NCBI RefSeq assembly: GCF_049727805.1
Contig: NZ_JBCNYA010000009.1
Coordinates: forward strand, 70,171 to 134,170
Reading direction: 5' to 3'
Length of the DNA stretch: 64,000 nt
Source: Frateuria_A sp049727805
GTDB lineage: Bacteria > Pseudomonadota > Gammaproteobacteria > Xanthomonadales > Rhodanobacteraceae
The position numbers and the translations under genes are program-made. The notes beneath the pieces were generated by a model. It ran no database searches. It had not been told where the DNA came from and saw only the letters and a program-made list of their open reading frames with translations. Position 1 is the first letter of the stretch; every line of letters begins with the position of its first letter. Positions 44,342 through 53,743 of this stretch are shown here, piece by piece.

Positions 44342-46447
44342 ATGGGAACGGTTCGGATGTGGGGTGCATTCGCGGTCGCCTGGCTGCCGCTGGCAGCGGC
44401 GGCGCAGGCCGTCACCGAGCTGCCGCCGGTGCCGGTGCAGGCGATGCGGCTGGACATCCCGTCGTTCGACCTGCCGGCCGCGCTGTCCAACGTGCCGGTG
44501 CGCGCGGGCGCGGACGGCAAGCCCGGTGTGAACCTGTCCGAGGCGCTGACCGGCGTGCCCGGCGTGCTGGCGCGCGACCGGCAGAACTACGCGCAGGACG
44601 AACAACTGTCGATCCGTGGCTTCGGCGCGCGTGCCACCTTCGGCGTGCGCGGCGTGCGGCTGTATGCCGACGGCATCCCCGCGACGATGCCGGACGGGCA
44701 GGGCCAGCTCTCCCATTTCGCGCTGGCCGCGGCCGATCGCGTGGAAGTGTTGCGCGGGCCGTTCTCGGCGCTGTACGGCAACTCGTCCGGCGGCGTGGTG
44801 CAGCTTTGGAGCGCCGCGGGCGGGCCAGTGCCGGTGCGCACGCTGGAGGCCTATGCCGGTGCGGACGGCAGCATGAACCTGGACATGGCGGCGCGCGGCA
44901 TCGCCGGCCCGCTCGACTACAACCTGGCCCTGGGACGCTTCCGCACCGACGGTTATCGCGCACACAGCCGCGCACAGCGGACCTCGGGCAACGCGCGCCT
45001 GGGTTTCGATCTCGGTGCGGGCCGCACGCTCACCGTGGTGGCCAACACGCTGGCGCAGCCGTGGACACAGGATCCGCTCGGGCTGACCCGCGACCAGTGG
45101 CGGGCCGATCCGCGCCAGGCGGTGGATGCGGCGTTCGCCTTCGTCACGCGCAAGCGCGTGCAGCAGCAACAGCTGGGTGCGGTCTGGGAAGTCCAGCGTG
45201 ATCGCGACGATCTGCGCCTGATGGCTTACGGCGGGCAACGCGGCGTCACCCAGGTCCTGTCGATCCCGGTGGCGGCGCAGCAAAGCCCGCTCAGCGCCGG
45301 CGGCGTGGTCGACCTCGACGGAGGCTATGGCGGCGCCGATGCGCGCTGGACGCACCGCGGCCAGGCCTTCGGGCATCCGCTGGAGTGGGTGCTGGGCGCG
45401 AGCTGGGATACGCAGGACCAGCACCGGCGCGGCTACGAGAATTTCGTCGGCGACATGCTCGGCGTGCAGGGCGCGTTGCGCCGCGACGAGCTCGACCGCG
45501 TGCATGCCTTCGACCAGTACACGCAACTTGATTGGCATCTCGCCGAACACTGGTCGCTGCTGCTGGGTGCGCGCCACAGCGTGGTGGCGTTCCGTGCGTC
45601 CGATCGCTACGTCACGGCGGCCAACCCCGACGACAGCGGCCGCACGCGCTACCAGGCGACCACGCCGGTCGCCGGCATCGACTACCGGCCGACTGCGGTG
45701 TTGAGGCTTTACGCCAGCTACGGCGAAGGCTTCGAGACGCCGACCTTCAACGAACTGGGCTATCGCCGCGACGGCCAGGCCGGGCTGGCGCTCGACCTGC
45801 GTCCGGTACGCAGCCGCAACGGCGAGCTCGGACTGAAATGGCAGGCGCACGATGGCATGCGCATGGAACTCGCGCTGTTCCGCGCGGACAGCCGTGACGA
45901 ACTGGCCGTGGCGAGCAACGTCGGCGGCCGCTCCACCTACCGCAACGTGGGACGCAGCCGCCGGCAGGGCGCGGAACTGTCGCTCGATGGCGAGCTCGGC
46001 GACGGCTGGCGCCTGCGGTTGGGCATGACCTGGTTGCAGGCGCGCTTCCGCAGCGGCTTCCTCGCCTGCGCCGGTACGCCGTGCCTGGTGCCGGACCTGC
46101 CGGTGCCGGCCGGCACGCGCATCCCCGGCGTGCCCGGGCGCTACGGCTCGCTGCGCCTGGAACACGGCGGCGCGCTCGGCTGGCGCGGCGGCCTCGAACT
46201 CGAAGGCGTCGGCGCGGTGCCGGTCGACGACCGCAACAGCGCCTCGGCGCCGGGCTACCTGCACACGGGTGTGGACCTCGGCTACGGCTTCGCGCTGGGC
46301 GATGCGCGTCTGCACCTGGTCGCGCGCGTGGACAACCTGTTCGACCGGCGCATCGTCGGATCGGTGATCGTCAACGAGGGCAACGGCCGCTACTACGAAC
46401 CGGCGCCGGGCCGCAGCCTCGGACTGCGCCTGCGGTTGGATTTCTGA
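44342..46447 (+). CDS. TonB-dependent outer-membrane receptor
   Basis: 701 residues with a signal peptide (AAAQA near 22), a plug domain (VNLSEALTGVPGVLARDRQNYAQDEQ region with IRGFGARATFGVRGVRLYADGIPATMPDGQG) and a beta-barrel ending in LRLRLDF. VEVLRGPFSALYGNSSGGVV is the plug signature. The subgroup is FecA/siderophore-like, but no ligand can be named. No Fur or Zur-like box was seen in the 154 bp upstream, which it shares with the divergent envC-like gene. Confidence 0.88.
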   Translation: MGTVRMWGAFAVAWLPLAAAAQAVTELPPVPVQAMRLDIPSFDLPAALSNVPVRAGADGKPGVNLSEALTGVPGVLARDRQNYAQDEQLSIRGFGARATFGVRGVRLYADGIPATMPDGQGQLSHFALAAADRVEVLRGPFSALYGNSSGGVVQLWSAAGGPVPVRTLEAYAGADGSMNLDMAARGIAGPLDYNLALGRFRTDGYRAHSRAQRTSGNARLGFDLGAGRTLTVVANTLAQPWTQDPLGLTRDQWRADPRQAVDAAFAFVTRKRVQQQQLGAVWEVQRDRDDLRLMAYGGQRGVTQVLSIPVAAQQSPLSAGGVVDLDGGYGGADARWTHRGQAFGHPLEWVLGASWDTQDQHRRGYENFVGDMLGVQGALRRDELDRVHAFDQYTQLDWHLAEHWSLLLGARHSVVAFRASDRYVTAANPDDSGRTRYQATTPVAGIDYRPTAVLRLYASYGEGFETPTFNELGYRRDGQAGLALDLRPVRSRNGELGLKWQAHDGMRMELALFRADSRDELAVASNVGGRSTYRNVGRSRRQGAELSLDGELGDGWRLRLGMTWLQARFRSGFLACAGTPCLVPDLPVPAGTRIPGVPGRYGSLRLEHGGALGWRGGLELEGVGAVPVDDRNSASAPGYLHTGVDLGYGFALGDARLHLVARVDNLFDRRIVGSVIVNEGNGRYYEPAPGRSLGLRLRLDF

Positions 46448-46485
46448 GCGGGCGGCGGCGCCGGGCAACAGGCAGGCGCCTGTGT

Positions 46486-46509
46486 GTATGGACGTATGGG
46501 CGTCCATAC
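46486..46509. promoter_or_regulatory. Inverted repeat upstream of the 940-residue TonB receptor
   Basis: GTATGGACG and CGTCCATAC, perfect 9-bp arms around the six bases TATGGG. It lies 39 bp after the previous receptor gene and about 197 bp before the next start. It could be an operator for the downstream receptor or a weak terminator hairpin for the upstream gene (no T-run). Confidence 0.4.
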
Positions 46510-46705
46510 GAGAACCATGCTCCGTTCGGGACGAAGGCGGCGGACACGCCTCGCGCCGTCGCAAATTCCTGCAACGTTAAGGACTTGTAGCAGTCGACGG
46601 AAAGTGGAAGACTCCAAGCCGCAACTCCCCTCGCCCGTCGAGCTGGTCGCTTGCATTCCTCCAGTCCCCGGGCGCGTTGCGCACCCACAACCGAGGACTC
46701 AAGTC

Positions 46706-49528
46706 ATGAAGCCCAACAAGCTCGCGTTGGCGTTGGCTGGTTTGCTGTTGACGCCTCTAGGAACCGTTTCCGCCCAGACCACCGCGCCAGTCGCCCCCGC
46801 CGACAGCGCTCCCCCGCAGGACCAGCAGCCGCCCGACCAGCAGCAGGCGCAGCAGCTGCAGACCATCACCGTCACCGGTTCGGCGATCCCGCGCATCGAC
46901 ATGGAGACGCCCTCGCCGGTCACCGTGATCACCGCCGCGCAGATCCAGCGCAGCGGCCTGAAGACCGTATCGGATGTGGTGCGCGCGATCTCTGCCGACA
47001 ACAGCGGTTCGATCCCGACCGCCTTCACCGCCGGCTTCGCCGCCGGTTCGGCCGGTGTGGCGCTGCGCGGCCTGACCGTGAACTCCACGCTGGTGCTGAT
47101 CGACGGCCGCCGCTCGGCCAACTACCCGCTGGCGGACGACGGCCAGCGCACCTTCGTCGACCTCAACACCATCCCGGTCAACGCCATCGAGCGCATCGAC
47201 GTGCTCAAGGACGGCGCTTCCTCGCTGTACGGTGCCGACGCGATCGCCGGCGTGGTCAACATCATCCTCAAGCACGACTACAAGGGTCTGGAAGGCACCG
47301 CCGAGGTCGGCACCTCGCAGCAGGGCGGCGGCACTACCCGCCGCGCCACGCTGCTGTTTGGTGGCGGCGACCTCCAGAAGAACGGCTGGAATGCCTACGG
47401 CAGCGTCGAGGCGCAGAAGGACGACCGCATCTGGGCGCGCGACCGCGGCTACCCGTACAACGCCGCCAACCTCAATCCCACCGGCGGCAGCAACTTCGAC
47501 TGGGGCCAGCCCGGTTTCAACAACGGTTCGATCTATCCGATGGTGCAGCGCGCCGTGCTCGGCCCGAACGGTCCCGGCGGCATGCTGACCGGCACCGCCG
47601 CGCCCGGCGCGCTGTGGCAGCCGCTGGTGCCCTGCGGTCCCGGCACCACTCCGATCACCAATGCCGAGGGCAGCGGCTGCGAACAGAACCAGATCAACTA
47701 CCTCGACCTTCAGCCCAAGCAGGAGCGCGTCGGCGTCTACGGCCGCCTGACCCTGAAGGTGGGCGACAGCAGCGAGGCCTACGTCAGCGGCAGCTACTAC
47801 ACCAACAAGGTCGAGGCGGCCGGCACGCCGCCGCAGATCCGCGCCGGCACGCCGGTGAACACCCGCTCGATCCTGCTGCCGGCGACCCTGCCCGACGGTT
47901 CGGACAACCCCAACAACCCGTTCCCGAACGATCCGGCCTTGATCACCTACGCCTTCGGCGGCATCCCCGGCGGCGGCAAGAACGAGAACCACAACCTGCG
48001 CATCGCCGGCGGCATCCACGGCATCTGGGGCGAGTGGAACTACGACAGCGCGCTGGTGTTCAGCCACAACACGCTGGACGTGGACAACTACGGCTTCCTC
48101 AACTACGCCGCGCTGATCAACGCGGTCAACAACGGCACCTACAACTTCGTCGACCCGTCGCAGAACTCGCCCGAGCTGCTGGCGCAACTGGCGCCGGTGC
48201 TGCACAAGCGCTCGACCACCGACCTGCAGTCGATCGACTTCCACGTGTCGCGTCCGCTGGCCGACCTGGCCGGCGGCTCGCTGGGCCTGGCGACCGGTAT
48301 CGACGTGCGCCATGAGCAGCAGCACGATCCCGACCTCAACCCCGGTCTGCAGGCACAGGGCCTGGGCGTGGCGCACACCTTCGGCAGCCGCACCGTCGAA
48401 GGCCTCTACGCCGAGCTGGACGCGCCGTTCCTGGAGTCGCTGGAAGTGGACGTCTCCGGCCGCTTCGACCACTACTCCGACTTCGGCAACAACTTCTCGC
48501 CGAAGGTGGGCTTCAAGTGGAAGCCGATCGAGTCGCTGGCCGTGCGCGGCACCTGGTCCAAGGGCTTCCGCGCGCCGAGCTTCGCCGAGAACGGCTCGAG
48601 CGAATCGGAGGGCTTCGCCACCTACAACCTGCCCGACGACTACGCCGCGGCGCACGGCAACAACGCCTACGTGCGTCCCTACGGCCTGGCCTACGACACC
48701 ATCGGCAACCCGAACATCCAGCCGGAGAAATCCAAGAGCTGGACCTTCGGCGTGCTGTGGCAGCCGCTGGACCAGTTCAGCGCCTCGGTGGACTACTACG
48801 ACATCAAGAAGACCGGCGTGATCGGCCAGTTCGACACGCAGGCGGTGCTCGATGCCTACTTCGCGGGCCAGCCGCTGCCGCCGGGCTCGGCGATCATCCC
48901 CGACGTGCCCGACCCGCAGTTCCCGACCCTGCTGCCCAAGCCGGTGGTGGTGATGGCGCCGTACGTCAACCAGAACGCGCTGCAGACCAAGGGCGTGGAC
49001 CTGGACCTGATCGGCAACTTCGACCTCGGCGGCAACGTGAAGCTGCGCAGCGAGTTCAACGCCACGCGCATCTTCGAGTGGAACCTCACGCTGCAGGACG
49101 GCACGGTGGAGCGCTTCGTCGGCACGCACGGACCGTATGCGCTGTCCTCTGGTGCGGGCACGCCCCGTGACCGCGCGTCGTGGTCGAACAGCCTGACCTT
49201 CGGCCAGGCCACCGTCACCGGCACGCTGTACTACACCAGCGCGATCAGCATGAGCGCGCCGGACAACGGCGAGGGCTGCATCTCCACCGACGACAACGGC
49301 AATCCGTTCCCGCCGAGCTGCCACGTCGCCTCGTTCACCTACTTCGACCTGACCGGCAGCTACGACTTCAACGACCACTTCGGGGTGTACGCATCGGTCC
49401 TCAATGCGTTCAACCGCAAGGCGCCGTTCGACCCGGCCAACTACGCCAGCAACAACTACAACCCGACCTGGGCGCAGCCGGGCATGGTCGGGCGGTTCTA
49501 CACGGTCGGCGTGCGCTACAAGATGTAA
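46706..49528 (+). CDS. Large TonB-dependent receptor
   Basis: 940 residues from the ATG at 46706. Signal peptide (VSAQ near 23), a Gln/Pro-rich linker, a TonB box region (LQTITVTGSAIPRIDM), a plug with LVLIDGRRSANYPLADDG and VLKDGASSLYGADAIAGVVNI, and a barrel ending in YTVGVRYKM. The size and the GSxIPRI start put it among the large receptors common in Xanthomonadales, often used for carbohydrates or peptides rather than iron. The substrate is unknown. The 258-bp leader carries an inverted repeat at 46486-46509. Confidence 0.9.
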   Translation: MKPNKLALALAGLLLTPLGTVSAQTTAPVAPADSAPPQDQQPPDQQQAQQLQTITVTGSAIPRIDMETPSPVTVITAAQIQRSGLKTVSDVVRAISADNSGSIPTAFTAGFAAGSAGVALRGLTVNSTLVLIDGRRSANYPLADDGQRTFVDLNTIPVNAIERIDVLKDGASSLYGADAIAGVVNIILKHDYKGLEGTAEVGTSQQGGGTTRRATLLFGGGDLQKNGWNAYGSVEAQKDDRIWARDRGYPYNAANLNPTGGSNFDWGQPGFNNGSIYPMVQRAVLGPNGPGGMLTGTAAPGALWQPLVPCGPGTTPITNAEGSGCEQNQINYLDLQPKQERVGVYGRLTLKVGDSSEAYVSGSYYTNKVEAAGTPPQIRAGTPVNTRSILLPATLPDGSDNPNNPFPNDPALITYAFGGIPGGGKNENHNLRIAGGIHGIWGEWNYDSALVFSHNTLDVDNYGFLNYAALINAVNNGTYNFVDPSQNSPELLAQLAPVLHKRSTTDLQSIDFHVSRPLADLAGGSLGLATGIDVRHEQQHDPDLNPGLQAQGLGVAHTFGSRTVEGLYAELDAPFLESLEVDVSGRFDHYSDFGNNFSPKVGFKWKPIESLAVRGTWSKGFRAPSFAENGSSESEGFATYNLPDDYAAAHGNNAYVRPYGLAYDTIGNPNIQPEKSKSWTFGVLWQPLDQFSASVDYYDIKKTGVIGQFDTQAVLDAYFAGQPLPPGSAIIPDVPDPQFPTLLPKPVVVMAPYVNQNALQTKGVDLDLIGNFDLGGNVKLRSEFNATRIFEWNLTLQDGTVERFVGTHGPYALSSGAGTPRDRASWSNSLTFGQATVTGTLYYTSAISMSAPDNGEGCISTDDNGNPFPPSCHVASFTYFDLTGSYDFNDHFGVYASVLNAFNRKAPFDPANYASNNYNPTWAQPGMVGRFYTVGVRYKM

Positions 49529-49542
49529 TCGCGTGATCGAAG

Positions 49543-49568
49543 CCTCTCCCCCGAAGTTGGGGGAGAGG
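49543..49568 (+). terminator. Hairpin after the large TonB receptor gene, REP-related
   Basis: Perfect 10-bp stem CCTCTCCCCC/GGGGGAGAGG with loop GAAGTT, 14 bp after the stop. The following AGTCGGTGAGGGGC shows it belongs to the CTCTCCCC repeat family. A terminator or mRNA-protecting role is likely. Confidence 0.65.
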
Positions 49569-49674
49569 AGTCGGTGAGGGGCTGCATGGCACGAAGGCCG
49601 GCATGGCGACGCTTCGCCTTGCCCCTCCCGTGCCGACCGTGCACAGTCGCAGGCATGACGCCGGAACCCCTCGC

Positions 49675-50430
49675 ATGTGCCTGATCGCCTTCGCCTGGAA
49701 CGCCCACCCGCGCTGGCGTCTGCTGTTGGCGGGCAACCGCGACGAATACCACGCCCGTCCCAGCACCCCGCTGGCGCGCTGGGACGATGCGCCGGTGATC
49801 GCCGGCCGCGACCTCGAGGCGGGCGGCACCTGGCTGGGCGTGAGTCCGGGTGGACGCTGCGCCACGGTGACCAACGTGCGCGACCCGCGCGATCCGCAGG
49901 CCGGCCTTTCGCGCGGCTGGCTGGTGACCGACTTCCTGCGTGGCGAAGCCGATGCCACCGCACATGCGCAGGCCTTGCGCGAGGTGGCCGCGCAGTACCG
50001 TCCGTTCAACCTGCTCACCTTCGATGCGCACGCCGCGTTCTACCTGGGCAACCGGCCGGGCCCGCGCGCGCAGGCGGTCACGCCCGGCCTGCACGGCCTG
50101 TCCAACGCCGACTTCAACACGCCCTGGCCGAAGACGCGCCTGCTGATGGCGCGCCTGCAGGCATGGCTGGAACAGGGAGACGTCGAGGATTTCGCACCGC
50201 TGTTCGCCGCGCTGGCGGACGAGCGAGCGGCCCTCGATGGCGAGTTGCCGGATACGGGCATCGGCCTCGAACGCGAGCGCTGGCTCTCCTCGGCCTTCAT
50301 CCGCGGCGCCGACTACGGCACGCGGGCGAGCACGGTGGTGGCGATCGGGCACACGGGTCACGGACGGATCGTCGAGCGGCGGTTCGGTCCGAATGGACGT
50401 CCGGACGGCCAGGTGGAGATGGACTGGTAG
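49675..50430 (+). CDS. NRDE family protein (TANGO2-like)
   Basis: 251 residues from the ATG at 49675. It begins MCLIAFAWNAHP with a Cys at position 2, and the family signature NRDE is at residues 21-24 (AGNRDEYHARP), followed by GGTWLGVS near 50. The fold is Ntn-hydrolase-like. Human TANGO2 and relatives have been linked to haem handling and metabolism, but the reaction is unknown. Confidence 0.9.
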   Translation: MCLIAFAWNAHPRWRLLLAGNRDEYHARPSTPLARWDDAPVIAGRDLEAGGTWLGVSPGGRCATVTNVRDPRDPQAGLSRGWLVTDFLRGEADATAHAQALREVAAQYRPFNLLTFDAHAAFYLGNRPGPRAQAVTPGLHGLSNADFNTPWPKTRLLMARLQAWLEQGDVEDFAPLFAALADERAALDGELPDTGIGLERERWLSSAFIRGADYGTRASTVVAIGHTGHGRIVERRFGPNGRPDGQVEMDW

Positions 50431-50753
50431 CCATCCGCAAGCCCTTGCTCCCTCTCCCCTCCGGGGAGAGGGCTGGGGTGAGGGGTCGCTCTAGCGAGAG
50501 ACTCCTGTCATGCCAGGTCTGTCATGAAAGATCACCCGCACGAATCCCTATTTACGCGAGCCCCGGCCCCTCACCCAGCCTCTCTTCGGAGGGGAGAGGT
50601 CTCAGACCGCGCGAGGTTGCCGCTCGTGGCGCGTAGGCATCACCCCGCGGACTGATCGGGCGCGTCCTACGCCATCGGTCGGACCGGTGCCACTGCGTCA
50701 GACCCGGTCGCCTCGCTAAGTTGCAGTGCTTGCCAAACGCTAAGGAACGCTCG
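50431..50753. other. Intergenic region with a REP pair before ligB
   Basis: 323 bp without a gene. Most of it (50447-50602) is a composite repeat pair; the remaining ~150 bp to the ligB start hold GC-rich DNA in which I see no clear promoter. AAGGAACG near 50743 is the ribosome binding site of ligB. Confidence 0.7.
50447..50602. repeat. Composite REP-like pair between NRDE and ligB genes
   Basis: The left unit is GCTCCCTCTCCCCTCCGGGG then AGAGGGCTGGGGTGAGGGG; the right, inverted unit is GCGAGCCCCGGCCCCTCACC then CAGCCTCTCTTCGGAGGGGA. They are separated by about 70 bases of unrelated sequence. Confidence 0.85.
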
Positions 50754-52439
50754 ATGCGACAAGGATGCCGCTGGTGGATGCTGGCCATGGGGCTGCTGGC
50801 CAGGCCATGCATGGCCGCGTGCCCGGCCTGGGACGTGCCGCGCGCCGCGCAGGAGCTGCAGGCGCTGCACGACCAGCTCGACCACTGGAACCACGCCTAC
50901 CGCACCGAGGGCCGCTCGCCGGTCGACGATGCGATCTACGACCAGGCGTTGGCGCGCTACGAAGACTGGCGCGCCTGCTTCCCCGCGCAGGCCCCGCCGC
51001 CGTTGGTGCATCTGGCCGATGCCACGGGACCGGTACGCACGCCGGTGGCGCAGACCGGCCTGGCCAAACTGCATGATGCCGCCGCCGTGCAGGCCTGGAT
51101 GGCGGCGCGCGGCCATGCCGATCTGTGGGTGCAACCGAAGGCCGACGGCGTGGCGGTGACGCTGCTGTACGTGGATGGCCAGTTGCGGCAGGCGGTCAGC
51201 CGCGGCGATGGGCTGCACGGTTCCGACTGGACCGGCCAGGTGCGCAAGATCGCCGCCGTGCCCAAGCGGCTGCCGCACGCGCCCGCGCGCGTGGTGCTGC
51301 AGGGCGAACTGGTCTGGTGGTTGCCCGGGCACCGGCAGGCGCACGACGGCGGCGTGCGCGCACGCGCCGACGTGGCCGGCGCGCTGGCGCGCGAGCCGTT
51401 CGATGCACAGGCGGCCGCGCACATCGGCCTGTTCGTGTGGGACTGGCCCAGCGGCCCCCAAGACATGCAGGCGCGCCTGGCCGGCCTGCAGGCGATGGGC
51501 CTGGGCGCCAGCGCGGTGCTGACCCATCCGGTGCACGACCTGGCCGGGGTGCGCCAGTGGCGCGAGCGCTGGTATCGCCAGCCGCTGCCCTTCGCCACCG
51601 ACGGCACCGTGCTGCGGCAGGGCCATCGGCCGCGTGCACGGGACTGGCAGCCGGCGCCGCCCGACTGGGCAGTGGCATGGAAATACCCGCCCGCCACGGC
51701 GCTCGCCACCGTGCGCGCGGTGGACTTCCGCCGCGGCCGGCGCGGCGGCATCAGCGTGGTGCTGGAGCTCGATCCGGTAGTGCTGGACGACCGCACGGTG
51801 CAGCGCGTCAGCGTCGGCTCGCTGGCGCACTGGCGCCAGCTCGATGCGCGGCCGGGTGACCAGGTGTCGATCTCGCTGGCAGGCCTGACCATTCCGCGCT
51901 TCGACGCGGTGGTGTGGCGCACCCGCGAACGCGCCGCCGTAGCCGTGCCCGACGCTACCGACCGCGACGGGCTGGACTGCTGGCATCCGCAGGCCGGGTG
52001 CCGGCGCCAGTTCCTGGCACGGCTGGTGTGGCTGGGCGGGCGGCAGGGTCTACGCATCGACGGCATCGGCGAAACGACCTGGCGCGCGCTGGTCGATGCG
52101 GGGCAGCTACGCGGCCTGCTCGACTGGCTCGGCCTGACGCCGGCGCAACTGGCTGCGGTGCCGGGCATCGGCCCGGCGCGCGCGGCGCGCCTGGCGCAGG
52201 CCTTCGAAGGCGCGCGCCGTGAAAGCTTCGACCACTGGCTGCGCGCGCTGGGCATGCCACCCGCCGGCCAGGCCGGGTTGCCCGACTGGGCCACGCTGGC
52301 CAGCCGCAGCACCGCCGAGTGGGAGGACCAGCCAGGCGTCGGCCCGGGCCGCGCCGCCCGGTTGCACGCCTTCTTCCACCATCCGGACGTGGTGAAGCTG
52401 GCCGCCCGGCTGCATGCGGCCGGCACGGCCGGCTTCTGA
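50754..52439 (+). CDS. ligB: NAD-dependent DNA ligase LigB
   Basis: 561 residues from the ATG at 50754. The nucleotidyltransferase site KADG holds the adenylated Lys129, followed by an OB-fold (WKYPPATALATVRAVDFRRGRRG) and helix-hairpin-helix motifs (AAVPGIGPARAARLAQAF, QPGVGPGRAARL). There is no BRCT domain, and the zinc-finger region is reduced to CWHPQAGC. That is the LigB plan, shorter than LigA. The N-terminus (residues 1-22, WWMLAMGLLARPCMA) looks like a signal peptide, an oddity also seen in E. coli LigB. Confidence 0.9.
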   Translation: MRQGCRWWMLAMGLLARPCMAACPAWDVPRAAQELQALHDQLDHWNHAYRTEGRSPVDDAIYDQALARYEDWRACFPAQAPPPLVHLADATGPVRTPVAQTGLAKLHDAAAVQAWMAARGHADLWVQPKADGVAVTLLYVDGQLRQAVSRGDGLHGSDWTGQVRKIAAVPKRLPHAPARVVLQGELVWWLPGHRQAHDGGVRARADVAGALAREPFDAQAAAHIGLFVWDWPSGPQDMQARLAGLQAMGLGASAVLTHPVHDLAGVRQWRERWYRQPLPFATDGTVLRQGHRPRARDWQPAPPDWAVAWKYPPATALATVRAVDFRRGRRGGISVVLELDPVVLDDRTVQRVSVGSLAHWRQLDARPGDQVSISLAGLTIPRFDAVVWRTRERAAVAVPDATDRDGLDCWHPQAGCRRQFLARLVWLGGRQGLRIDGIGETTWRALVDAGQLRGLLDWLGLTPAQLAAVPGIGPARAARLAQAFEGARRESFDHWLRALGMPPAGQAGLPDWATLASRSTAEWEDQPGVGPGRAARLHAFFHHPDVVKLAARLHAAGTAGF

Positions 52440-52577
52440 ATCGGGCGTACGGCCTTTGTGGAACGACGGACAAAGCGTGGTTTTCCGAGCTGCAAGTGCG
52501 CCTGTGCACGACCGGCGCGGCGAGGGCAGCTTGCGGCACCAGTCGTCCGGGCGGATTCCGCAGCAGCCCGCCCCCGC

Positions 52578-53012
52578 TTAGGTCAGGATCTCGCCGTCGA
52601 GGTAATACCAGCGTCCGTCCTCGCGCACGAAGCGACTCACCTCATGCATCCGCTGCGCACGTCCGCCGCCGTAGCGCAGCCGGGCGACGAACTCGACCAC
52701 CGCCTCGGTGGCGCCGCCCTGGTGGCGCTTGACCGACAGCCCGAGCCAGCTCGGTGACGGCTGCTGCGTGGCCAGCTTCAGGTGCGCCGGGCGCGTGCTG
52801 GGGTGCCAGGTGGCCAGTAGGTAATCCTCGCGCTTGAGCACGTAGGCGCTGTAGCGCGAACGCATCAGCGCCTCGGCAGTCGGCGCGGGCGAGCCTTCGT
52901 GCAATGGACCGCAGCAATGCATGTAACCCTCGGCGTTGCCGCAGGGACAGGGGGTGAGGGTGTCGACGGCGCGCACGTGGGGCGGGATTTCATCGGAAGG
53001 CACGACAGCCAT
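52578..53012 (-). CDS. YchJ family SEC-C motif protein
   Basis: 144 residues. A SEC-C zinc motif at the N-terminus (PCPCGNAEGYMHCCGPLHEG, residues ~22-41) is followed by the YchJ domain with TAEALMRSRYSAYVLKREDYLLATWHPSTR. YchJ proteins are conserved in gammaproteobacteria; the function is unknown. It is oriented against ligB. Confidence 0.92.
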   Translation of the reverse strand: MAVVPSDEIPPHVRAVDTLTPCPCGNAEGYMHCCGPLHEGSPAPTAEALMRSRYSAYVLKREDYLLATWHPSTRPAHLKLATQQPSPSWLGLSVKRHQGGATEAVVEFVARLRYGGGRAQRMHEVSRFVREDGRWYYLDGEILT

Positions 53013-53060
53013 CCTGCCGCCTCGGCCGGAAATTGCAAACCTGCCCGCCGCGCGCGGCGT

Positions 53061-53606
53061 TCAATCCATGCGCTGGCGCGACATCAGCAACGGCGCCAGG
53101 TCGTAGCCCATGCGCCGGGCGGTCGCCTTGAGTTCTTCAAGCAGGTGGTAGTCCATGCGTGCCTCGCGGCCGAGGATCCACAGATGGCGTCGGCGTGGTT
53201 CGCCGACCAGCGCCCAGCGGTAGTCGCGGTCCAGCCCGATCACCCAGTGCTCGTTCCACACGAAGCGCAGCCGCTCCAGCCAGGCCGGTGCGAAGCGCAA
53301 CTGCAGCTTGGCCGGGTCGCGCAGCCGCTCGGGCTGGCGCGCCACGCCATGCACTTCGCTGAGGCGCCCATCGCCGGTGCGGCAGGCGCTGTGCACCGCG
53401 ATCAGCCCGTCGTCGCGCGAGGCGTATTCCAGCGTGAGCTCGCCGGCGCAGCGCCGCTGGAACGGCAACGGCAACCAGGCGACGCCGTACCAGCGGCCGA
53501 GAAAGCGGTCCAGGTCCAGCCATGGCACCGCCTGGACGCCGCGCGATGTCATGCGGCCGGCGCCCGACGGGCGCGGCAACGATCGTCTGCCTGTGTGCTG
53601 CTGCAT
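53061..53606 (-). CDS. Lipocalin family protein (Blc-like)
   Basis: 181 residues from the ATG at 53606, which has a good GGGGAG upstream; an ATG at 53552 would fit the domain alone. The lipocalin signature is LDLDRFLGRWYGVAWLPLPFQ, with HWVIGLDRDYRWALVGEPRRRHLWILGRE near the end, as in E. coli Blc. No lipobox is visible, so unlike Blc it may not be an outer-membrane lipoprotein. It likely binds a hydrophobic ligand. Confidence 0.85.
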   Translation of the reverse strand: MQQHTGRRSLPRPSGAGRMTSRGVQAVPWLDLDRFLGRWYGVAWLPLPFQRRCAGELTLEYASRDDGLIAVHSACRTGDGRLSEVHGVARQPERLRDPAKLQLRFAPAWLERLRFVWNEHWVIGLDRDYRWALVGEPRRRHLWILGREARMDYHLLEELKATARRMGYDLAPLLMSRQRMD

Positions 53607-53743
53607 GGCTGCTCCCCGGGCGCACGAACGGCTCCCATCAAGCACGCGCGACGATCAACCTGGCGTCAAACGCGGATGCGCGGCGTGCCGGCGCCGGCCA
53701 CCGGTTTCTCCGGATCGCCGGGCGTGTGGCGAGCGACCCGCCG

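Noticed and set aside
46757..49963. Antisense frame of ~1070 codons opposite the large TonB receptor
   Set aside because: Same GC-shadow effect; the plus-strand receptor explains the coding signal.
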